From RGIG3528 sp045598045 (GTDB lineage Bacteria; Bacillota; Clostridia; Lachnospirales; Lachnospiraceae): a stretch of 41,012 nucleotides of DNA. Below are positions 1 to 6,075 of this stretch, piece after piece. Both the position numbers and the translations under genes were made by a program. The stretch is taken from the NCBI GenBank assembly GCA_045598045.1, contig JAZLLG010000076.1, positions 1 to 41,012 of the forward strand, in the 5' to 3' direction. How positions within the stretch are numbered: the first letter of the stretch is position 1; each line of letters opens with the position of its first letter. The notes under the pieces are model-generated. The model was not told the DNA's origin. It ran no database searches and was given only the letters and a program-made list of their open reading frames with translations.

Positions 1-134
1 TTAGTATGTTCCCCACATCCAGCTTCCTTCAGATTCGAGGTCGCCCTCGACACCCTTGCCTTCGGCTATATCCTTCCCACTACCGGGCGGAATCGGGACT
101 TTAACCCGTTAGAAACGTGCGCCGCTAGGCGCAC
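1..134 (-). mobile_element. Group II intron (class IIC-like), 5' end only
   Basis: Read on the minus strand, the segment starts at 134 with GTGCGCC, matching the group II 5' consensus GUGYG, and continues into a domain I-like region with the intron-typical string GAATCTGAAGGAAGC (plus 22-36). The rest, including any reverse transcriptase, lies left of the window. The 5' exon is a GC-rich hairpin followed by ATTTTATG, that is, a rho-independent terminator immediately before the splice site. Insertion just behind terminator hairpins is the known habit of class IIC introns, so the class call rests on this position plus the recalled motif. The boundary could be off by a base or two. Confidence 0.8.
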
Positions 135-142
135 CATAAAAT

Positions 143-168
143 GAGCCGCACTCCTGAGAGCGCGGCTC
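143..168 (-). terminator. Terminator of hsp20, also the intron target hairpin
   Basis: Arms GAGCCGC and GCGGCTC (143-149, 162-168) enclose a 12 nt loop, followed on the minus strand by ATTTTATG and then directly by the intron 5' end. It would end the hsp20 transcript and serve as the hairpin recognised by a class IIC intron. Confidence 0.75.
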
Positions 169-196
169 GTAGCAAAGGGATATGGGGGAGAATTTC

Positions 197-232
197 GTCT
201 ATGCATTAGGGAGGTTCATTTCCTACATAGAC
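197..232 (-). other. Stem-loop in the hsp20 3' untranslated region
   Basis: GTCTATG (197-203) pairs with CATAGAC (226-232), and an inner AGGGA/TTCCT extends the arm. There is no T-tract. It lies between the hsp20 stop codon and the terminator at 143-168, so it would be transcribed as part of the 3' UTR. Function unknown; possibly mRNA stabilisation. Confidence 0.45.
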
Positions 233-243
233 TTGGAACAAGC

Positions 244-672
244 TTATCCTTCAATCATGATGCGTCTTTCTTCGGGATGATCCTCTTTTTCTTTCCTCGG
301 AACATCAACCGTAAGAACACCATTCTTGAACTTTGCTTTGATGTCTGCCTGTGTTACTGCTTCGCCGACATAAAAGCTTCTGCTGCAGGAGCCCATGTAA
401 CGCTCCTTACGAATGTAACCTTTCTTTTTATCTTCTTTTTCGGAACCGCATTCAGCAGTTACGGTAAGGTAACCGTCCTTGACTTCGCCCTTGATATTTT
501 CAAGTTCATATCCGGGAAGGTCAATGGAGAGTTGATAGCCTTCGTCAGTTTCCTTAATGTCTGTCTTCATTGTGCCGAAAGGCTTTTCTGCCTTTTCAAG
601 TGTGTCAAGAAAACCACCGTTACCAAAGAAATCATCAAAAAAGTTATTAGAAACAAGATTTGTCATATACAT
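244..672 (-). CDS. hsp20: Hsp20-family small heat shock protein
   Basis: A 142-residue protein, the usual size for bacterial alpha-crystallin-type chaperones, which hold unfolding proteins in the cytoplasm as oligomers. After a short N-terminal arm, the alpha-crystallin domain runs from about residue 35 (KTDIKETDEGYQLSIDLPG) to near the end and includes the signature NGVLTVDVPRK near residue 117. The C-terminal tail is short and acidic/basic. The start at 672 is supported by AGGAGG (681-686) eight bases upstream; the second Met two codons later is possible. It is monocistronic, with a perfect CIRCE operator overlapping its promoter, so HrcA repression relieved by heat is the expected control. 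A group II intron sits behind its terminator. Confidence 0.93.
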   Translation of the reverse strand: MYMTNLVSNNFFDDFFGNGGFLDTLEKAEKPFGTMKTDIKETDEGYQLSIDLPGYELENIKGEVKDGYLTVTAECGSEKEDKKKGYIRKERYMGSCSRSFYVGEAVTQADIKAKFKNGVLTVDVPRKEKEDHPEERRIMIEG

Positions 673-767
673 AATGTTTACCTCCTATGTATAAATTATT
701 GTGTTGTTTGTGTTGTTTTGTTGGGGTTCTTATCCGATCGAGGTTTTGTTTCCTTCGATCTGACTAC

Positions 768-796
768 GTTATACCACCATTGTTAGCACTCGTCAA
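768..796 (-). promoter_or_regulatory. Sigma-A promoter of hsp20
   Basis: On the minus strand -35 TTGACG (796-791) and -10 TATAAC (773-768) are 17 bp apart. The -35 hexamer lies inside the CIRCE element, so bound HrcA would block polymerase directly. The untranslated leader is about 90 nt. Confidence 0.8.
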
Positions 797-809
797 TAGT
801 GAGTGCTAA
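783..809. promoter_or_regulatory. CIRCE operator (HrcA binding site)
   Basis: TTAGCACTC (783-791), a 9 bp spacer, and GAGTGCTAA (801-809) match the canonical CIRCE without a mismatch. It overlaps the hsp20 promoter. hrcA itself is not in this window. Confidence 0.96.
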
Positions 810-853
810 CAATTCACAAATTCTTCACATTCGGGGATGAAGGCAAATAAACA

Positions 854-885
854 GGACGGTCCTTCTTGTGAGAGAAGAACCGTCC
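854..885 (-). terminator. Terminator of the LacI-family gene
   Basis: A 13-14 bp imperfect inverted repeat with GGACGGT/ACCGTCC at its base, followed on the minus strand by TGTTTATTT. It starts just past the stop codon of the regulator at 892. Confidence 0.8.
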
Positions 886-891
886 CTGATA

Positions 892-1878
892 TTATGTAGA
901 TTCCCTTATGATCAATTTTGAACGAAGCAGAAGCTTTGACATTGATACATTTCGGATAAGTCCGTCAAGCATAAGTGCTGCGCTTTTTCCAAGGTTGCTT
1001 CTGTCCTGGCGGATGGTTGTGAGCGAAGGTGATAGCTGTGCGGCAATGGGAAGATCGTCGAAGCCTGTAACGGCGACATCCTCCGGCACCCTTTTCCCAA
1101 GTCTGTTGAGTTCATTAAGAACACCGCTTGCTATCAGGTCGGAAGCACACATAATTGCCGTTGCGCCGTTATCCACAAAGCCGCTGACATACGTTTTTGC
1201 ACAGTCCGGAACGTAATATCCGTAAGCAACAAGCTTTTCGTCGACTTCAACGCCGTTATCTTCCATAGACTGCAGAAACGCCTGATTACGTTCTTCGGAA
1301 ACCATTGAATTTTTGGAGCCGTTAAGAAATGCAATCTTTTTGTGCCCAAGCGACACAAGATGCGAAACAGCCTGAGAGATGCCTTCCTTCGAATCGGTGC
1401 CGACGTAGCCGACATGTTCATTATTCGGAATGAAGTTATCAAGCAAAACGGTCGGAACAGTGGTTTTCTCCAATTGCCGTATCCAATCGTCATGAAGCGT
1501 AAATCCAAGAAGAAAAGCGCCCGCATAACCGTTTTTCAACATATAACTGTCATATTTTTCAAGCGACCTGAAGTTAAGCTGCGATGGTTCTATTATTACC
1601 TCCCAGTTTCTGCTTATTGCCGCCTTTTTAAACCCGTTTACAATGTCATAACCGAACTGGTCTACATTTTCGAAGTCCATGTTTCTGCTGTCGACAAATA
1701 TACAAACCTTTGTTGTTGCCGTTCTTTTTATCTTTTTAAGGGAATATCCCATTTCAACAGCGGTATCAAGAACGAGCTGTCTTGTTTCTTCAGAAATGTC
1801 TTCCGCCCCGTTCAAACCCTTTGAAACGGTGCTTACAGCAATATTCAACCTTTCGGCGATATCTTTTATTGTAACCAT
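892..1878 (-). CDS. LacI/GalR-family transcriptional regulator
   Basis: 328 residues, full length for the family. The N-terminal helix-turn-helix occupies residues 2-23 (VTIKDIAERLNIAVSTVSKG), followed by the hinge and a periplasmic-binding-protein-like effector domain (YVGTDSKEGISQAVSHLVSLGHKKIAFLNG, then the C-terminal TTIRQDRSNLGKSA region). The reading frame extends upstream to 1923, but the Met at 1878 directly precedes the HTH and has GGAGGG 4-5 bases upstream, so it is the better start. It is divergent from metG and has its own promoter and terminator. The effector is not deducible; LacI-type operators in the glycan locus (32158 and 34280) are possible targets but distant. Inference only: a near-palindrome GCAAATTTTCGC lies between its own -35 and -10 and could mediate autoregulation. 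Confidence 0.92.
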   Translation of the reverse strand: MVTIKDIAERLNIAVSTVSKGLNGAEDISEETRQLVLDTAVEMGYSLKKIKRTATTKVCIFVDSRNMDFENVDQFGYDIVNGFKKAAISRNWEVIIEPSQLNFRSLEKYDSYMLKNGYAGAFLLGFTLHDDWIRQLEKTTVPTVLLDNFIPNNEHVGYVGTDSKEGISQAVSHLVSLGHKKIAFLNGSKNSMVSEERNQAFLQSMEDNGVEVDEKLVAYGYYVPDCAKTYVSGFVDNGATAIMCASDLIASGVLNELNRLGKRVPEDVAVTGFDDLPIAAQLSPSLTTIRQDRSNLGKSAALMLDGLIRNVSMSKLLLRSKLIIREST

Positions 1879-1913
1879 AAATCCCTCCATGCACTCCAAC
1901 TGCATCCGGAAAA

Positions 1914-1942
1914 AGTTTAGCAAATTTTCGCAAAAAAGTAAA
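1914..1942 (-). promoter_or_regulatory. Promoter of the LacI-family gene
   Basis: Minus strand: -35 TTTACT (1942-1937), 17 bp spacer, -10 TAAACT (1919-1914). The spacer contains the imperfect palindrome GCAAATTTTCGC (1920-1931 on plus), a possible autoregulatory operator. Confidence 0.55.
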
Positions 1943-1981
1943 GACGAAGCGGCAGGGTCTCCATCGTTTCGCCGATTTCCC

Positions 1982-2010
1982 TTGAAAAGTCGACGTTTTT
2001 GGTTTATAAT
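1982..2010 (+). promoter_or_regulatory. Promoter of metG
   Basis: -35 TTGAAA (1982-1987), 17 bp spacer, -10 TATAAT (2005-2010). The leader would be about 50 nt, too short for a T-box or SAM riboswitch, so metG seems not to be under a known methionine riboregulator here. Confidence 0.7.
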
Positions 2011-2069
2011 CCATTGAAAATTTTTGTATAAATACTCTATGTATATAAATCATAAGGATGGTGACTAAC

Positions 2070-4064
2070 ATGAGCAAACCGAAGTACTACATTACAACCG
2101 CAATTGCATACACTTCGGCCACGCCTCACATCGGTAACACCTACGAAGCAATACTTGCGGACTCCATCGCTCGTTACAAACGCCTCAGAGGCTACGACGT
2201 ATTCTTCCAGACGGGTACCGACGAGCATGGTATGAAAATCGAAGATGCAGCAAAAGCAAAGGGGATTTCTCCGAAGGAATACGTTGACAAAGTTGCAGGC
2301 GACATCAAGCGTATCTGGGATCGTGTAAACTGTTCCTACGACAAGTTCATCCGTACAACCGATGCCGATCACGAAGCTCAGATTAAAAAGATTTTCAAAA
2401 AGTTCTATGAGCAGGGTGATATCTACAAAGGATATTACGAAGGCCTGTATTGCAAGCCTTGTGAGTCTTTCTGGACTTCTTCACAGCTTGTTGACGGTAA
2501 GTGCCCCGACTGCGGTCGTGAAGTTATTCCCGCAAAGGAAGAAGCATATTTCTTCAAGATGAGCAAGTACGCCCCCAAGCTTATTGATTACATAAACGAG
2601 CATCCTGAGTTCATTCAGCCCGTTTCCAGAAAGAACGAAATGATGAACAATTTCCTTCTTCCGGGTCTTCAGGATCTTTGTGTTTCAAGAACAACGTTTA
2701 AGTGGGGCATCCCTGTTGATTTCGACGACAAACACGTTGTCTATGTATGGCTCGATGCACTTTCAAACTATATCACCGGAATCGGTTATGACTGTGACGG
2801 CAACAGCACAGAACAGTTCAAGACGATGTGGCCCGCAGACGTTCATCTTATCGGCAAGGACATCATCCGTTTCCATACGATTTACTGGCCTATCTTCCTT
2901 ATGGCTCTCGGTCTTCCTCTTCCGAAGCAGGTTTTCGGTCATCCTTGGCTTTTAAAGGGTGGTGAAAAGATGAGTAAATCCAGAGGTAACGTACTTTATG
3001 CAGAAGACCTTTGTGATGTTTTCGGTGTAGACGCCGTACGTTACTTCGTTCTTCATGAGATGCCTTTCGAAAATGACGGTATTATCACCTGGGAGCTTCT
3101 CACCGAACGTACCAACTCCGAGCTTGCAAATACTCTCGGAAACCTTGTAAATCGTACCATTTCCATGACAAACAAGTACTTCGGCGGTGAAGTAATCAAC
3201 TCCATGGTTACAGAGCCTCTTGACGAAGACTTAAAGGAAGTTGTTACAAGCGCAGTAGACAAAGTTTTCGCAAAGATGGATGATTTGCACGTTGCAGATG
3301 CCATCAGCGAAGTTTTCAATATTTACAAGCGTTGCAATAAATACATCGACGAAACAATGCCTTGGGCTCTTGCAAAGGATCCCGAAAAGCAGGGAAGACT
3401 TCAGACGGTTCTCTATAACCTCATTGAGTCCATTTCCATCGCAACCAATCTCCTTCGTCCGTTTATGCCTGAGACCGCTGAAAAGATTTTCAAGCAGCTG
3501 AACATCAAAGAAAGAGATTTCGAGCATCTTAAAGAGTTTGGCGGAGTTCCGAGCGGCACTAAGGTTACGGAAACACCCGAAATTCTTTTTGCCCGCCTTG
3601 ATTTAAACGAAATCCTTGCAAAGGGCGAAGAAATCCGTCAGAAGCAGGCCGAAGCTTATGCAAAGGAAAACGGCCTTCCTGTTGAAGGTGACAAAAAGGA
3701 CGAACCTGCCGAAGAAGAAATCAAGCTTGAAATGAAGCCTGAAATTACCTTCGATGATTTTGGAAAGATGCAGTTTGCGGTCGGGGAAATTATTAAATGC
3801 GAGGAAGTTCCGAAGTCAAAGAAGCTTCTCTGTTCTCAGGTAAAGATCGGTTCCGAAGTTAAGCAGATTGTTTCCGGCATTAAGCAGCACTACAGCGCCG
3901 AAGAAATGGTCGGCAAGAAGGTAATGGTTCTTGTAAACCTTAAGCCTGCCACACTTGCCGGTGTTCTTTCGGAAGGAATGCTTCTCTGTGCAGAAGGTCC
4001 GGATGGCACACTTGCACTCATGACTCCCGAAAAGGACCTTCCTTCAGGTTCAGGTATCAGCTGA
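2070..4064 (+). CDS. metG: Methionyl-tRNA synthetase
   Basis: 664 residues. This class I synthetase charges tRNA-Met with methionine in the cytosol. HIGH-type motif PHIGN is at residues 19-23 and KMSKS near 300-304 (GEKMSKSRGN). A zinc knuckle with CKPC near 128 and CPDC near 145 lies in the connective domain. The anticodon-binding helical domain follows, and the last ~105 residues (from ITFDDFGKMQFAVGEI) form the EMAP-II/OB-fold tRNA-binding domain found in dimeric MetRS. An upstream in-frame ATG at 2058 exists, but the start at 2070 leaves the GG-rich stretch at 2053-2063 as ribosome binding site. Single-gene transcript with its own promoter and a shared terminator at 4096. Confidence 0.97.
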   Translation: MSKPKYYITTAIAYTSATPHIGNTYEAILADSIARYKRLRGYDVFFQTGTDEHGMKIEDAAKAKGISPKEYVDKVAGDIKRIWDRVNCSYDKFIRTTDADHEAQIKKIFKKFYEQGDIYKGYYEGLYCKPCESFWTSSQLVDGKCPDCGREVIPAKEEAYFFKMSKYAPKLIDYINEHPEFIQPVSRKNEMMNNFLLPGLQDLCVSRTTFKWGIPVDFDDKHVVYVWLDALSNYITGIGYDCDGNSTEQFKTMWPADVHLIGKDIIRFHTIYWPIFLMALGLPLPKQVFGHPWLLKGGEKMSKSRGNVLYAEDLCDVFGVDAVRYFVLHEMPFENDGIITWELLTERTNSELANTLGNLVNRTISMTNKYFGGEVINSMVTEPLDEDLKEVVTSAVDKVFAKMDDLHVADAISEVFNIYKRCNKYIDETMPWALAKDPEKQGRLQTVLYNLIESISIATNLLRPFMPETAEKIFKQLNIKERDFEHLKEFGGVPSGTKVTETPEILFARLDLNEILAKGEEIRQKQAEAYAKENGLPVEGDKKDEPAEEEIKLEMKPEITFDDFGKMQFAVGEIIKCEEVPKSKKLLCSQVKIGSEVKQIVSGIKQHYSAEEMVGKKVMVLVNLKPATLAGVLSEGMLLCAEGPDGTLALMTPEKDLPSGSGIS

Positions 4065-4095
4065 TTTGCATATCATCTTGTAGTTTATTCATTCA

Positions 4096-4125
4096 AAAAG
4101 CCGACACATTGTTGTGCCGGCTTTT
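4096..4125. terminator. Bidirectional terminator between metG and the methyltransferase
   Basis: AAAAGCCG-type arms of 13 bp with one mismatch (4096-4108, 4113-4125), with T-rich sequence on both sides. It serves the convergent metG (+) and methyltransferase (-). Confidence 0.85.
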
Positions 4126-4127
4126 GT

Positions 4128-4934
4128 TTATTTCTTTTTACATATGTAAATCAAATGGCTTGAGGCGCCTAGCAACTCACGTTTTTCACAGGTTGCAAGG
4201 TGCAGCTTCGCATATTCCGCAAATTCTTCATCCGACATTTCAAAATCGGCCCTGTGTTCGGCCATTTCCAGAATGCCATCGACCGCAACCGTTTTAAGCC
4301 ATTCCGTTCCCTTGCCCTCAAACAGAGCCTCGAATTCTTCAATCATATAGCCGGTAAACAATTGATTCTCAAAATGCCTTGTGTCAAATGCATCGTCAAA
4401 GTTTTCTTCAAGTCCCGCAATAAGGTTTCCCTGAAAATAGTTTACAAAGATAATAGCAAAAACCGAAAGAAAGGCAAAAATGACAATCCCATCTCTCTTT
4501 GTAACACGAATTGCTTCATCAATTGCAGCCTTACGCTCTTCATCGGTGTACAGGTGATACAATGGCCCCAAAACAAGCGTTATATCGAAATTTTCGTCCT
4601 TATACATGTGTAAATCGGTTGCGTCTCCCTGAGACACGCGAAGCTTTTCGGAAGCGCTGCTTCCAAGCTCGTTTTCTGCATTTTTCTTAAGGATTTCAAG
4701 GTTGTGTTCACTCAAATCAAAAGCATCTACCTGAAAGCCTTCTTTTGCAAGAGCTATGGAATACTTTCCCGTACCTGCACCGACTTCAAGCACTTTATCC
4801 CCTTTTTTGGCGTATTTATGTATGTATTCCATTGTTGTAAGAAACTCAAGCTGACCTTGCCTGCTTCTCTGAAGCCTTCCTTCTTCACTGTATTCCGCAT
4901 AAAAATCTTTTACAAATTCAATTCTTTTACTCAT
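4128..4934 (-). CDS. Class I SAM-dependent methyltransferase, substrate unknown
   Basis: 268 residues. Motif I VLEVGAGTGKYSIALAKEG (about residues 50-68) and the acidic end of strand 2 (DAFDLSEHNLEIL) form the SAM-binding Rossmann fold; LVLGPLYHLYTDEERKAAI and a strand-5 region follow. The overall layout resembles BioC/UbiE-like small-molecule methyltransferases, but nothing identifies the substrate. The frame opens at 4967, but the Met at 4934 (MSKRIEF) has GGAGG eight bases upstream and is preferred. It lies 29 bp behind the nucleoside phosphorylase gene and is probably cotranscribed with it, so a nucleoside-linked role is possible but unproven. Confidence 0.85.
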   Translation of the reverse strand: MSKRIEFVKDFYAEYSEEGRLQRSRQGQLEFLTTMEYIHKYAKKGDKVLEVGAGTGKYSIALAKEGFQVDAFDLSEHNLEILKKNAENELGSSASEKLRVSQGDATDLHMYKDENFDITLVLGPLYHLYTDEERKAAIDEAIRVTKRDGIVIFAFLSVFAIIFVNYFQGNLIAGLEENFDDAFDTRHFENQLFTGYMIEEFEALFEGKGTEWLKTVAVDGILEMAEHRADFEMSDEEFAEYAKLHLATCEKRELLGASSHLIYICKKK

Positions 4935-4963
4935 AAGCTTATCCTCCGATTCGATAAACATCA

Positions 4964-5719
4964 TCAATGTTTTGCAATAATTTCAAGACAAAGTTCCAAT
5001 GCGGGGCGCATGGAATCTTCACCCCAATTTCTGGCATCGTAGCATTCCAGATCTGCCAGACTGTCAGCTGTGTACAGTATTTGAGCGAAAGCAACGTCTC
5101 GTAACGTAGCACATGCACAAAGTGCGGCGCACTCCATTTCGGCGGTCACACAGCCCTCCGCACGCCTTTTGGCAACCAGAGCATGTGTTTCCCTGAAAAA
5201 GCCGTCTGTTGTCCATGTCATGCATTCCTCGTATTTAAGTCCCTTCTCACTAAAGGTTTTTTCTATTGTTTTTCGAAGACCTTCATCGGTATATGCGTAT
5301 CTTGAAGGTTCAATGTAGTGGTATGAGGTTCCTTCATCCCTCAGCGCCTTTACGGGAATAAGGAAAGTGTTTTCCGGTATATCAACAAGTGCACCGCACG
5401 ACCCTGCGGAAATAACCTTTTTTACTCCATAGCCGATCAGCCAATCCATAAAACTCGCTGCTGCCGGTGCCCCGAGAGGTGCCTGCGCAAGCGCAAACTT
5501 CTCTCCCTTATACTCATCAACATATACAGGGAAATCCTTTGTAATGGTTTTATAAATGGCAATGGGTTTCAGCCCTCTTTCAACCGCATATTTGTCAATC
5601 TCATCTCCGAGGAAAGGAAATACTGCCTTTTCCGGCAAATTAATGTCCAGTTTTTCATGCTCCGGCATAATAACTGCCGACTTATTATATTCATGTTCAA
5701 AAATAGGTAATGTCTCCAT
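4964..5719 (-). CDS. Nucleoside phosphorylase (PNP/UDP family)
   Basis: 251 residues of the PF01048 type. These enzymes split nucleosides with phosphate into free base and (deoxy)ribose-1-phosphate in salvage. Visible family features are the phosphate-binding stretch SAGSCGALV (about 105-113), the central MEMECAALCA-like segment (TAEMECAALCACA) that binds ribose with its Glu, and the C-terminal catalytic-loop region YTADSLADLE. Purine versus uridine specificity cannot be settled by eye; the Asp in TADSLAD hints at purine, weakly. GGAGG six bases before ATG supports the start. The gene follows a 260 nt leader holding a small ORF and a strong terminator, so expression probably depends on readthrough. 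Confidence 0.88.
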   Translation of the reverse strand: METLPIFEHEYNKSAVIMPEHEKLDINLPEKAVFPFLGDEIDKYAVERGLKPIAIYKTITKDFPVYVDEYKGEKFALAQAPLGAPAAASFMDWLIGYGVKKVISAGSCGALVDIPENTFLIPVKALRDEGTSYHYIEPSRYAYTDEGLRKTIEKTFSEKGLKYEECMTWTTDGFFRETHALVAKRRAEGCVTAEMECAALCACATLRDVAFAQILYTADSLADLECYDARNWGEDSMRPALELCLEIIAKH

Positions 5720-5767
5720 ATATATCCTCCGTTTGGTTTTTTATTGGTTTACGCATAAATTCCGGGA

Positions 5768-5802
5768 TAAAGAAAAAAGCCACCGGGCTTTCGTCCGATG
5801 GC
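5768..5802 (-). terminator. Attenuator-like terminator in the leader of the nucleoside phosphorylase
   Basis: Arms GCCATCGG and CCGGTGGC (5802-5795 and 5786-5779, minus strand) form an eight-pair stem with one G-U and an 8 nt loop, followed by TTTTTTCTTT. It stands about 50 nt upstream of the phosphorylase start and 20 nt behind the stop codon of the 34-codon ORF. It either ends that small gene or acts as a regulated attenuator. Confidence 0.8.
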
Positions 5803-5822
5803 TCTGTTTCCCAAAAATGCAT

Positions 5823-5927
5823 TTACAGGAAAACATTAATGAGAGCATCAGACATAACCCCTTCGCAATCGACGGGGTTTGAATTATTACCATTATTATT
5901 GTTAAGGCTTGCTCTCAAAATGTACAT
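5823..5927 (-). CDS. Small Asn-rich leader-type ORF (34 residues)
   Basis: The frame reads MYILRASL, then NNNNGNNSN (residues 9-17, seven Asn), then PVDCEGV and MSDALINVFL, ending in TAA. AAAGGA seven bases before the ATG is a fair ribosome binding site, and a strong promoter lies about 60 bp further upstream. The RNA also folds: GGAAAACGTTA with TAATGTTTTCC, TGAGAGCA with TGCTCTCA, and a hairpin with AACCCC/GGGGTT arms (5856-5879). A terminator follows directly. An Asn run followed by a terminator resembles ribosome-mediated attenuation, but the gene behind it is a nucleoside phosphorylase, not an Asn gene. It could also be an independent small protein. Not recognised as a known family. Confidence 0.5.
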   Translation of the reverse strand: MYILRASLNNNNGNNSNPVDCEGVMSDALINVFL

Positions 5928-5937
5928 AACGTTTTCC
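5828..5937 (-). ncRNA. Structured leader RNA upstream of the nucleoside phosphorylase
   Basis: Three nested helices can be read on the minus strand: outer 5937-5927 with 5838-5828 (11 bp, one G-U), middle 5917-5910 with 5847-5840 (8 bp, perfect), and an inner hairpin 5879-5856. Together with the downstream terminator this has the form of a riboswitch plus expression platform. I compared it by memory with purine, 2'-deoxyguanosine, preQ1 and c-di-GMP aptamers and saw none of their conserved cores. The stems overlap the 34-codon ORF, so structure and translation may compete. Confidence 0.45.
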
Positions 5938-5989
5938 TTTCTGTCGTTTTCAGACTATTTGCTTAACTTTCGAAAATTAATTGAACACG

Positions 5990-6018
5990 ATAATACTACA
6001 ACGTTTTCTGATTGTCAA
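5990..6018 (-). promoter_or_regulatory. Promoter of the leader/nucleoside phosphorylase transcript
   Basis: Minus strand: consensus -35 TTGACA (6018-6013), 17 bp spacer, -10 TATTAT (5995-5990). Transcription would start near 5983, giving a ~260 nt leader before the phosphorylase. Confidence 0.8.
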
Positions 6019-6037
6019 TAGAAAAAGTAAAAGAAAA

Positions 6038-6064
6038 AAGCCGAAGGCTTAACGCCCCCGGCTT
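6038..6064 (-). terminator. Terminator of pckA
   Basis: AAGCCG and CGGCTT arms with extra internal pairing, followed on the minus strand by a T-run, 12 bp behind the pckA stop codon. Confidence 0.8.
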
Positions 6065-6075
6065 GATTTTGAAAA

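Noticed and set aside
2011..2069. T-box leader of metG
   Set aside because: Only about 50 nt lie between promoter and start codon, with no antiterminator sequence.
5828..5937. Purine or preQ1 riboswitch before the nucleoside phosphorylase
   Set aside because: None of the conserved junction sequences of those aptamers is visible.
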